A DNA stretch of 9,587 nt. Source: Candidatus Scatoplasma merdavium (GTDB lineage: Bacteria > Bacillota_I > Bacilli_A > RFN20 > CAG-288). The position numbers were made by a program, and so were the translations under genes. Below, piece after piece: positions 1 to 6,384 of the stretch (position 1 is the first letter of the stretch; the number at the start of each line of letters is the position of its first letter). The stretch lies in the NCBI GenBank assembly GCA_017694135.1, contig JADING010000003.1, forward strand, positions 1-9,587, given 5' to 3'. The notes below the pieces were generated by a model that was given only the letters and a program-made list of their open reading frames with translations, did not search any database and was not told where the DNA came from.

Positions 1-90
1 TTACTTCTCTAAGCAGTCAATTTAATAAAAATTGATCAATTAATTTTGTCTAATTATCGTGCTCAATATATAGAAAGAAGGTTTTTTATT

Positions 91-1656
91 ATGCCAGAAT
101 GGTTAACTTATTTACTTGTCGTTTTATCCGGCTTAATTGTCGGTGGTCTCATTTGTTCTGCCGTTTATTTCTTCGTTCCCTACTTCAAGAAAAAAGGTGC
201 CTCCAAAGAAGCGGACAAAATCTTAAAAGAAGCGGAAAACAAGGCGGAAAAACTCCTTGCTACTACTAAGATTGACGCTAAACAGCAAGTTGCTGAGATG
301 AAAAAAGAAGCCGAGCAAGACATCAAAGATAGAAAGGCTACGATAATTGAACAAGAAAAGTCTCTCGAACAACGTCAAGCCGCCATCGATCAGCGTTACC
401 AAAAAATCTCTGATAAAGAAGACGAACTCAACCAAGCAAAAGCCGAATACGAGGCTCAAACTAACGAGTTAATTAAAAAGCAAGGCGAAGTTCAGAAAGA
501 ACTTGATTCAATCATCGAAAGATTGCAAGATGTCGCAAAAATGTCTTTGCAAGAAGCTCGCGAAGAGATTATGAAGCGCGTCGAAGAAAAGATGACTAAA
601 GAAATCTCTAAATATGAGAAGGAAAGACACGATGCCGCTGTTTTAGAAGCGGATGAAAAAGCGAAAAACATCTTAGCTCTCGCCATTTCTAAATATTCTC
701 AAGACGTCACTTCTGAGCAAACCATTTCTACCGTCACCATTCCTAACGAAGAAATGAAAGGTAGAATCATCGGCCGCGAAGGAAGAAACATCAAGTCGTT
801 AGAGCAAGTCCTCGGTGTTGATATTCTCATTGATGATACTCCAGAAGTCATCACCGTCTCGTGCTTTGATCCTATCCGCCGTGAAATCGCACGTCAAACA
901 TTAGATTTACTTATTAAAGACGGAAGAATACAACCTGGTAGAATCGAAGAAATCTACACCAAAGTTAAAAAGAATATGGATGAAACCGTTCGCCGCTTGG
1001 GTGAACAAACCATCAATAAATTAGGTATCACCCACGTTAACCGCGAACTTCTCCCTTACATTGGAAGACTTCACTATCGCACATCCTATGGTCAAAACGT
1101 CTTAGATCACTCTATCCAAGTCGCTATCTTAGCTGGTGTCATGGCCGCTGAACTTGGACTTGATCAAACCGCTGCTAAGCGCGCTGGTTTATTCCACGAT
1201 ATCGGTAAAGCTGCTGACTTTGAGCTCGAAGGTTCACACGTTGAAGTCGGCGCTCGTTTAGCTAAAAAATACGGTGAAAATGACATTGTTATTAACGCTA
1301 TTGAATCTCACCACGGAGATAAAGAAGCAAAGTATATCATCTCCTGCTTAGTCCAAGCAGCCGATACCCTTTCTGCTGCTCGTCCAGGTGCTAGATCAGA
1401 GACATTAGAAAATTACATTCAGCGTATCGAACAACTCGAAACTCTCTGCAAGAGCTTTGAAGGTGTCAATAAGTGCTACGCCATGCAATCCGGTCGCGAA
1501 CTTCGCATCATGGTCACTCCTGACAAAGTTTCTGACGATGATTCGTTCACCTTAGCGCGACAAATAAAAGAGAAGATTGAATCGGAAATGACTTATCCTG
1601 GTCAAATCAAAATTCAAGTCATCCGCGAACTCCGCGCTGTTGAAACCGCTAAATAA
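91..1656 (+). CDS. rny: Ribonuclease Y, membrane-anchored endoribonuclease
   Basis: RNase Y starts decay of many mRNAs in Gram-positive bacteria and acts at the inner face of the membrane. The 521-residue product has the whole family architecture: an N-terminal membrane helix (about residues 5-30), a long charged coiled coil (about 35-200), a KH RNA-binding domain with GRIIGREGRNIK at 224-235, and an HD hydrolase domain with LDHS (H340), FHDIGKA (H369, D370), HH at 407-408 and a later AADT (D425). Length equals the usual size of about 520. I chose the ATG at 91 because GAAAGAAGG (73-81) lies 9 nt upstream and the membrane helix then starts at once; an in-frame TTG at 46 would add 15 residues with no ribosome site. 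It is first in a four-gene operon with its known regulator family (ymcA-like) last. The upstream 90 nt are AT-rich; TTGTCT (46-51) and TATAGA (69-74) are spaced as a promoter, but this would start transcription inside the ribosome site, so the true promoter may be further upstream. Confidence 0.97.
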   Translation: MPEWLTYLLVVLSGLIVGGLICSAVYFFVPYFKKKGASKEADKILKEAENKAEKLLATTKIDAKQQVAEMKKEAEQDIKDRKATIIEQEKSLEQRQAAIDQRYQKISDKEDELNQAKAEYEAQTNELIKKQGEVQKELDSIIERLQDVAKMSLQEAREEIMKRVEEKMTKEISKYEKERHDAAVLEADEKAKNILALAISKYSQDVTSEQTISTVTIPNEEMKGRIIGREGRNIKSLEQVLGVDILIDDTPEVITVSCFDPIRREIARQTLDLLIKDGRIQPGRIEEIYTKVKKNMDETVRRLGEQTINKLGITHVNRELLPYIGRLHYRTSYGQNVLDHSIQVAILAGVMAAELGLDQTAAKRAGLFHDIGKAADFELEGSHVEVGARLAKKYGENDIVINAIESHHGDKEAKYIISCLVQAADTLSAARPGARSETLENYIQRIEQLETLCKSFEGVNKCYAMQSGRELRIMVTPDKVSDDDSFTLARQIKEKIESEMTYPGQIKIQVIRELRAVETAK

Positions 1657-1658
1657 TT

Positions 1659-2435
1659 ATGAACATTCTATTCATCGGAGATATCGTCGGCAAGATAGGT
1701 AGGAGGATGCTTAAAGAGTATCTTCCTAACATCCGCAAAGAACACCATATCGATCTTGTTATCGCTAACGGAGAAAATGTCACTCACGGCAAAGGTCTCT
1801 CATCTAATCACTACAAAGAACTCATTGAAGATGGAGTAGACTGCATTACGATGGGTAACCACCATTTCCGCGTCAAAGAGATACTCGAGCACCCGGAACG
1901 CTACCCTTTAATGATTAGACCTGCTAACTTCTCTAAATACGTCCCTGGGAGTGGAACTATCGTTTTTTCTGTCAAGGGCAAGACAGTTAGAATAACAAAC
2001 ATCATCGGCAAAGTGTTCATTGACGGAGCAGATGCCAATCCATTCCAAACTCTCGATGAAATAGTTGCATCTTCTTCCGAAGACATCCACATAGTTGATT
2101 TTCACGCTGAAGCCAGCGCCGAAAAAATCGCTATGGCTATGGCCTTCGATGGAAAAATCACCGCCTTGTTAGGAACACACACCCACGTTCAAACAAACGA
2201 TCCTCGTTTTCTATCTAAAGGAACTTTTGAATTGACCGATGTTGGAATGTGCGGGGGCAGTCAAACCATAATTGGAGTAAACAAAGAGGAAGTCATCTAT
2301 AAAAACTTCTCTGGAATCCCCCAGATGTTTCAACTACCTAGCGATGGCATAGGACAGTGTAATTCCATCCTTTTAAAAATCTCCGAAGAAACCAATAAAG
2401 TTACTAACTTTGAATTTATTAACGTCTATGAATAA
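1659..2435 (+). CDS. ymdB: YmdB-family metallophosphoesterase (cyclic-nucleotide phosphodiesterase type)
   Basis: The 258-residue product matches the YmdB/TIGR00282 family of calcineurin-like phosphoesterases, which carry a di-metal site; the Bacillus member hydrolyses 2',3'-cyclic nucleotides and affects biofilm and sporulation decisions. Visible metal-site motifs are GDIVG (D8), GEN (E39, N40), GNH (N67, H68), DFHAE (H149) and GTHTHVQT (H174, H176), followed by the family's conserved TDVGM segment near 193-197. Length is close to the usual 260-266. It starts 2 nt after the rny stop, so the two are almost certainly co-transcribed and probably translationally coupled; no clear separate ribosome site is seen. 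The rny-ymdB pairing is the same as in Bacillus subtilis. One departure is that the residues after GNH are HFR where the Bacillus protein has TWD. Family assignment is firm; the physiological substrate here is not shown by sequence. Confidence 0.93.
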   Translation: MNILFIGDIVGKIGRRMLKEYLPNIRKEHHIDLVIANGENVTHGKGLSSNHYKELIEDGVDCITMGNHHFRVKEILEHPERYPLMIRPANFSKYVPGSGTIVFSVKGKTVRITNIIGKVFIDGADANPFQTLDEIVASSSEDIHIVDFHAEASAEKIAMAMAFDGKITALLGTHTHVQTNDPRFLSKGTFELTDVGMCGGSQTIIGVNKEEVIYKNFSGIPQMFQLPSDGIGQCNSILLKISEETNKVTNFEFINVYE

Positions 2436-3873
2436 AACTAAAATAATATCTTTCCCTGATTTACAAAAAGCCGCTAAAAGGCAACTGAAAAACATTCCTG
2501 ATATCAGAGAAGCTAACAAGCTAGCTAGCAAAAGATTAAAAGAATATCTCGCTGGTAAAAGCTACTGCCTCTTTACTTCTGGTTGCCAAGCAAACGTTCG
2601 CGATTCAGAAATTATCAAAGCGTATTTAGACAACCTAAACATGAAGCAAATCGAAGATGTAAATACCGCTTCTTTGATTCTTTTTAACACCTGTGCAATT
2701 CGCGAAAACGCCGAAACTAAGATCTATGGCGAACTCGGCCATTTAAAGCCTTTAGCCTTAAACGATAAAGACAAGATTATCGGTATCTGCGGATGCATGG
2801 CACAAGAAGAAAAACCAATAACATACATCAAGGAAAAATTCCCCTTTGTCAGACTTATCTTCGGAACTCACAACATCGATGATATTTACTCTCTCCTCGA
2901 TGAAGTTATCTTTAACGACGAAAGATTAATCGATGTCCCCTCTATTGAAGGAAGCGTTGTAGAAAACTACCCCTCAACGAGATTTGAAAAATACAAAGCG
3001 TTTGTAAACATAATGTATGGATGCGATAACTTCTGCACGTATTGCATCGTCCCTTACACTAGAGGAAGACAGCGCTCACGCTCTATTGAATCAGTAGTAA
3101 ACGAAGTTATTTCACTCAAAGAACAAGGTTACAAAGAAGTCACACTTTTAGGTCAAAATGTCAACGCTTACGGTGTTGATTTAAAAGACGAAAATATAAC
3201 TTTTGCTAAGCTCTTAGAAGAAGTTGCTAAAACCGGAATAGAAAGGGTGAGATTTACCACTTCCCATCCCGCCTATTTCACCTTGGATGTTTTCGATGTT
3301 ATGGCAAAATATCCAAACATCATGAAAGCACTTCATCTACCGCTACAATCAGGTTCAGACAATATCTTACTTAGAATGAACAGGCATTACACAAACGAGA
3401 AGTACCTGTATTTAGTCGATGAATTGCGGAAAAGAATCCCTGATATCTACTTAACAACCGATATCATTGTCGGCTTTCCTAACGAAACAGACGAAGATTT
3501 CGAAAAGACAATCGAGCTTTGTAACAAAGTTAAGTTTGATAACGCCTTCACTTTTATATACTCGAAAAGAGATGGCACTCCCGCCGCAAAAATGCAAGAC
3601 AAAATCTCTGATAAAACCAAGTCTGAAAGATTCAGCATTCTCCAACAAACCATAGATAAATACGCGACAATCAACGCTCAAAATATGGTAAATAAAACCG
3701 TTGAGGTTCTCTTTGACGGAGTATCTAAACGCGATAAAAACATGATTTCAGGCTACGACAATTACTTCCATCTAGTTCACGTCAAAGCCAATCCTTCTAT
3801 TATCGGTAAAATCCTCAAAGTTAAAATTGTCTCTTCTCACACCTATTCCCTCATTGGAGAAATTTGTGACTAA
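2428..3873 (+). CDS. miaB: tRNA-2-methylthio-N6-dimethylallyladenosine synthase MiaB
   Basis: MiaB is a radical-SAM enzyme that adds a methylthio group to i6A37 in tRNAs reading U-starting codons, using two [4Fe-4S] clusters. The 481-residue protein has an unconserved N-terminal extension (about 1-45), then the MTTase domain with cluster ligands C53 (TSGCQANVRDSE), C89 (NTCAIRE) and C123 (CGCMAQ), the radical-SAM triad C199, C203, C206 in CDNFCTYC, the LGQNVN motif (241-246), and a C-terminal TRAM RNA-binding domain (about 415-480). The N-terminal extension resembles the long Bacillus form. I prefer ATG 2428, which overlaps the ymdB stop by 8 nt (ATGAATAA), over an in-frame TTG at 2410; neither has a good ribosome site, so coupling to ymdB translation is likely. 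In Bacillus the same gene is also followed directly by ymcA. MiaA, which makes the substrate, is not in this window. Confidence 0.95.
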   Translation: MNKTKIISFPDLQKAAKRQLKNIPDIREANKLASKRLKEYLAGKSYCLFTSGCQANVRDSEIIKAYLDNLNMKQIEDVNTASLILFNTCAIRENAETKIYGELGHLKPLALNDKDKIIGICGCMAQEEKPITYIKEKFPFVRLIFGTHNIDDIYSLLDEVIFNDERLIDVPSIEGSVVENYPSTRFEKYKAFVNIMYGCDNFCTYCIVPYTRGRQRSRSIESVVNEVISLKEQGYKEVTLLGQNVNAYGVDLKDENITFAKLLEEVAKTGIERVRFTTSHPAYFTLDVFDVMAKYPNIMKALHLPLQSGSDNILLRMNRHYTNEKYLYLVDELRKRIPDIYLTTDIIVGFPNETDEDFEKTIELCNKVKFDNAFTFIYSKRDGTPAAKMQDKISDKTKSERFSILQQTIDKYATINAQNMVNKTVEVLFDGVSKRDKNMISGYDNYFHLVHVKANPSIIGKILKVKIVSSHTYSLIGEICD

Positions 3874-4165
3874 CAAACACTTGATAGATTCTATCCTTTC
3901 ATCTTATGTTTTTGACCGTTTTATCAAAGCTAAAAACGCTTTTAATAACTCAAAAGAATTAAGCTTGTTAAAAGAAGAAATAAACGTGTCAAAAAGAAAT
4001 CTAGCGAAACTAAAGCAAGAAGAAATACCTCTTGAAATAAAGAGGATAAAATCTCTTGAAGAAAGATACGATAACCATCCGCTAAATTTGAATTATCAAA
4101 CATTAAAAAAAGAGCTTTTAGATTTGCTTTCACCTATCCAAGAGCTCTTTAATAATCTGCGTTAG
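3866..4165 (+). CDS. ymcA: YlbF/YmcA-family protein, short RicA-like RNase Y partner
   Basis: The 99-residue, highly helical and charged product looks like the Com_YlbF family. Support comes from the C-terminal pattern HPLNLNYQTLKKELLDLL (71-88), matching the family's 'nP-x-v-x-ef-x-x-x-q-x-el' signature, and from its position right after miaB, where Bacillus carries ymcA (ricA). In Bacillus, RicA with RicF and RicT forms a complex that binds RNase Y and stimulates its processing of operon mRNAs. The GTG start at 3866 is set by GGAGA (3856-3860) 5 nt upstream and overlaps the miaB stop by 8 nt (GTGACTAA); an in-frame TTG at 3827 is unsupported. At 99 residues it is shorter than Bacillus YmcA (about 140) and it has no cysteine. 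Its TAG interlocks with the tdk stop. It could equally be the YlbF-type subunit, so the exact paralogue is uncertain. Confidence 0.75.
   Translation: MTNKHLIDSILSSYVFDRFIKAKNAFNNSKELSLLKEEINVSKRNLAKLKQEEIPLEIKRIKSLEERYDNHPLNLNYQTLKKELLDLLSPIQELFNNLR
4105..4150 (-). terminator. Possible tdk terminator embedded antisense in the ymcA-like gene
   Basis: Read on the minus strand, AAAGAGCT (4150-4143) and AGCTCTTT (4116-4109) form a perfect 8-bp inverted repeat, and the second arm runs into an uninterrupted run of seven T. It lies 12-57 nt beyond the tdk stop, where a terminator is expected, and there is no other candidate. The 26-nt loop is long and the stem is not GC-rich, so this is only a plausible site. 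The plus-strand reading has just three T after its stem and would be weaker. Confidence 0.35.
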
Positions 4166-4743
4166 TTCTTATGAGGCACTTCGTGGTGCTTTCTGCACCT
4201 CGCTTCATAGCTTTCTTTAGCCCCAACTTGAATAACCGGATCTTCGTAATAAGCGGGCTTTCCATCAATTATTCTTTGCGTTCTCGTAGCGGCTTCTCCG
4301 CATACTGTGCAAGCGGCTGTAAGCTTAGTAACAAACTCGGCTTTTGCAAGAAGAATCGGCATTATTCCAAACGGTTCTCCACGGAAATCCATATCCAATC
4401 CAGCGCAAATCACCCTAACTCCACTATCAGCTAAAGAATCGATAATAGGCAAGATGCTCTCATCGAAAAACTGAATCTCATCAATAGCGACAACATCGCA
4501 ATCTTCTCTGACATAATTCAATATCTCCTTAGGTGAAGAAATAGCGTAAGCTTCATACCTCCCTCCAGCGTGAGAAGCGATATCATCTTTGGCGTAACGG
4601 ATATCAATCGATGGTTTAAAGCACACGATGTTCTTTTTAGCGTATGAAAGAGTCCGTACTCTTCTAATTAATTCTTCTGATTTTCCGGCAAACATCGGAC
4701 CTGTGATAACTTCGATCCAGCCGCGGTTAAATTCTTGATACAT
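4162..4743 (-). CDS. tdk: Thymidine kinase (type II, TK1-like)
   Basis: Tdk phosphorylates thymidine to dTMP with ATP in the cytoplasmic salvage pathway. The 193-residue protein has the Walker A loop GPMFAGKS (15-22), the Walker B/catalytic stretch DEIQFF (88-93, with E89 as likely general base), the CAGLDMDFRGEPF segment (113-125) typical of TK1-like kinases, and a zinc site from C145, C148, C183 and H186 framing the lasso that covers thymidine. Length is normal for bacterial Tdk (about 190-200). The ATG at 4743 has AAGAAGG (4760-4754) upstream. It appears monocistronic: it is divergent from the small membrane gene and converges on the ymcA-like gene with a 4-nt overlap of the two stop codons (TTAG). 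Confidence 0.97.
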   Translation of the reverse strand: MYQEFNRGWIEVITGPMFAGKSEELIRRVRTLSYAKKNIVCFKPSIDIRYAKDDIASHAGGRYEAYAISSPKEILNYVREDCDVVAIDEIQFFDESILPIIDSLADSGVRVICAGLDMDFRGEPFGIMPILLAKAEFVTKLTAACTVCGEAATRTQRIIDGKPAYYEDPVIQVGAKESYEARCRKHHEVPHKN

Positions 4744-4764
4744 TTTTAAATTTCCTTCTTAAAA

Positions 4765-4773
4765 AGTATAGCA
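4765..4773 (-). promoter_or_regulatory. Extended -10 promoter for tdk
   Basis: On the minus strand the sequence TGCTATACT is an extended -10 element (TGn plus TATACT). No good -35 is seen 16-18 nt further upstream, which is usual for extended -10 promoters. Transcription would start near 4758, leaving a leader of only about 15 nt that barely contains the AAGAAGG ribosome site. Confidence 0.55.
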
Positions 4774-4862
4774 GCTTTGCAGATAGATTTACCTTGAAAC
4801 AAGAGAAAATAGCCACTAACTGATTTTGTTTAATAAGATATTTGAGTTATTCTATATACGTT

Positions 4863-5153
4863 ATGATGCTAACAAAATCCGACAAGCAGCACATTGTCAT
4901 TCTAAGTTTATTGCTAAGCAAATTCCTCTCGATATTCATTCCGATGTTATTCTTTTTAACTGTCGGTTTAAACTCTTACTGCTACATAGTTTTCATCGGA
5001 GCACTCCCTTTCTTTTTAACCACCGCAGAATTTTATAAAATCGCGGATAAATTTAATAAGAAGAGCATAAAAACTAAACTGGATATCTTAGAGATTGTTC
5101 TGTTCGTTCTCTTTGTTGCCTACTGGATTATCGGAATGTTTACTTTCCGCTAA
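4863..5153 (+). CDS. Unrecognised small membrane protein (about 96 aa)
   Basis: I do not recognise this family. From ATG 4863 (or the adjacent ATG 4866) it encodes about 96 residues with three hydrophobic stretches (about 10-36, 39-54 and 74-94), separated by a lysine-rich loop at 59-73 (FYKIADKFNKKSIKTK). The positive-inside rule places that loop in the cytoplasm. It fills what would otherwise be a gap of more than 300 nt, is divergent from tdk, and its hydrophobic pattern and codon use look like a real gene. An in-frame TTG at 4842 would add 7 residues. No strong ribosome site precedes any start; TTGTTT (4826-4831) and TATTCT (4848-4853), 16 nt apart, could be a promoter giving a nearly leaderless message. 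The last 66 nt, encoding the third helix, overlap the 3' end of the opposing folT-like gene. No function can be inferred. Confidence 0.55.
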   Translation: MMLTKSDKQHIVILSLLLSKFLSIFIPMLFFLTVGLNSYCYIVFIGALPFFLTTAEFYKIADKFNKKSIKTKLDILEIVLFVLFVAYWIIGMFTFR

Positions 5154-5921
5154 TTTAGACAAGATCCACATATCGAAATTTGGAATTCTAACTAAGAACT
5201 TCAAAATGAAAAATCCGATAATAGGTTTAAGCACTCCTTCGACTAAAAAAATGACAATTTGAGTAAAAGCGGAAATCCAGAAGTTCAATTCGATAGTTAA
5301 ATAATTCCACAAACCGAGTAAATTCAAAGAAATTACGGTTAAATTAACCATACTTGCTAAATAAAGATCAAAGACAGCAAAACACTTATCCTCTCTTTTA
5401 TAAAGATACCCATCTTTAAATTTAACTCTTAAAAAAGTATCTAAAAAATAAAGAGCGGCGAAATATACTAAGATTAAAACCGGTATTAATATTCGCAAAA
5501 CCAAAGAAAGTTCATGCCCTTTAAACCGGTGAAATTCCGCGCAAAAAACAACGCTGTAAAAAGAAATAACCACGGCCAAAATCAAATAGATAATACTTTG
5601 AAGCTTGTGTCTTCCTTTGAGCAAATACACCGTTAAGCCCGGCAATACCCCCTGCAGTAAAGCGTCGAAAGTATAGCCGGGAAAATAGGCTCCTAAAGGA
5701 AAGATTAAAGCGGATAAAATATCTCCAGCCGCTCCAACAACACCCCCGTAAATCGGACCTAAGCACAAGGAAGAAAACAAAAGAACCAAAGAGGCAAAGC
5801 CCAAGCGAAAAAACGAGAAGTTAATAGCTAAAAAGCGCGAAAAAACAACGTATAAAGCGACAAACATCGCCGAAAGAGTAAGATTCAATATAAGTTTGTT
5901 AACTCTGCGCGAGGAAATCAT
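5088..5921 (-). CDS. folT: FolT-like ECF transporter S component (folate-type vitamin uptake)
   Basis: This integral membrane protein looks like the substrate-binding (S) subunit of an energy-coupling-factor transporter. The best evidence is residues 38-84, with FFRLGFASLVLLF followed by GPIYGGVVGAAGD and IFPLGAYFPGYT, which resembles the FolT family core. A basic N-terminus (SSRRVNK) leads into the first helix at about 10-30, and a late segment with LNLLGLWNYL (199-208) resembles the end of the family fold. At 277 residues it is about 100 longer than typical FolT (170-180). The excess is an insertion of roughly 60 residues around 126-185, with an additional hydrophobic helix (140-160) and a charged loop (165-180), plus a hydrophilic tail from about 255. 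ATG 5921 lies 1 nt after the smpB stop with only a weak GAAGAA ribosome site, so coupled translation is likely. The ECF ATPases and T subunit are not in this window. Folate is the most likely substrate, but another vitamin is possible. Confidence 0.72.
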   Translation of the reverse strand: MISSRRVNKLILNLTLSAMFVALYVVFSRFLAINFSFFRLGFASLVLLFSSLCLGPIYGGVVGAAGDILSALIFPLGAYFPGYTFDALLQGVLPGLTVYLLKGRHKLQSIIYLILAVVISFYSVVFCAEFHRFKGHELSLVLRILIPVLILVYFAALYFLDTFLRVKFKDGYLYKREDKCFAVFDLYLASMVNLTVISLNLLGLWNYLTIELNFWISAFTQIVIFLVEGVLKPIIGFFILKFLVRIPNFDMWILSKLAESKHSDNPVGNKENEQNNL

Positions 5922-5922
5922 G

Positions 5923-6384
5923 TTAGTTGTGGTTCTTCAGTTCTTTCTCTATCTTGCGTTGGACATCTCTCTTTTTAATAGTCTCGCGTTTATCAATGGT
6001 GTTTTTACCCTTACCTAAAGCAATTTCAAGTTTTGCCTTACCGTTTTTTAAATAGCAGCGGGTAACTACAATTGTGTATCCTTTGAGCTGGACTTTCTGA
6101 GCGAGCTTAGCAATCTCTCTTTTGTGCAACAGCAGCTTTCTCACTCTTTTCGGTTCATGGTTAAAAATGTTTCCGTGGGTGTAAACAGGTATATCCATGT
6201 CATATACGTAAGCTTCGTTGTTTTTAATAGCAACATAAGCTCCATCTATTGAACAGTGAGATGAACGGAGAGACTTAATTTCCGTTCCAAACAAACTTAT
6301 GCCCGCTTCAAAATAATCGGAAAGAAAGTAAAGATAGTGAGCCTTGCGATTAGTAGCAATGAGTTTTATTCTATCTTCTGCCAC
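5923..6384 (-). CDS. smpB: SsrA-binding protein SmpB
   Basis: SmpB binds tmRNA and places it in ribosomes stalled on broken mRNAs so that trans-translation can release them. The 153-residue protein is full length and matches the family along its whole length: NRKAHYLYF (12-20), EAGISLFGTEIKSLRSSHCS (27-46), the HEPKRVRKLLLHKREI region, GKGKNTIDKRETIKKRD, and a basic C-terminal tail. The start is GTG at 6384, chosen because a perfect AAAGGAGG (6397-6390) lies 5 nt upstream; the first 14 nt overlap the end of rnr. The rnr-smpB pairing is common in Bacillota and fits the known cooperation of RNase R with SmpB-tmRNA in destroying non-stop mRNA. The tmRNA gene (ssrA), often nearby, is not in the window; folT follows instead. 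Confidence 0.97.
   Translation of the reverse strand: MAEDRIKLIATNRKAHYLYFLSDYFEAGISLFGTEIKSLRSSHCSIDGAYVAIKNNEAYVYDMDIPVYTHGNIFNHEPKRVRKLLLHKREIAKLAQKVQLKGYTIVVTRCYLKNGKAKLEIALGKGKNTIDKRETIKKRDVQRKIEKELKNHN

Noticed and set aside
46..90. In-frame TTG extension of RNase Y by 15 residues
   Set aside because: It has no ribosome site, puts charged residues before the membrane helix, and would contain the GAAAGAAGG that serves ATG 91.
3827..3865. TTG start extending the ymcA-like gene 13 residues upstream
   Set aside because: GGAGA is placed correctly for GTG 3866, and the extra residues are just miaB read in another frame.
4171..4434. Plus-strand open frame opposite tdk
   Set aside because: It lies wholly antisense to a firmly identified gene, with no family features or ribosome site; the same holds for open frames opposite rny, ymdB, miaB, folT, rnr and secG.
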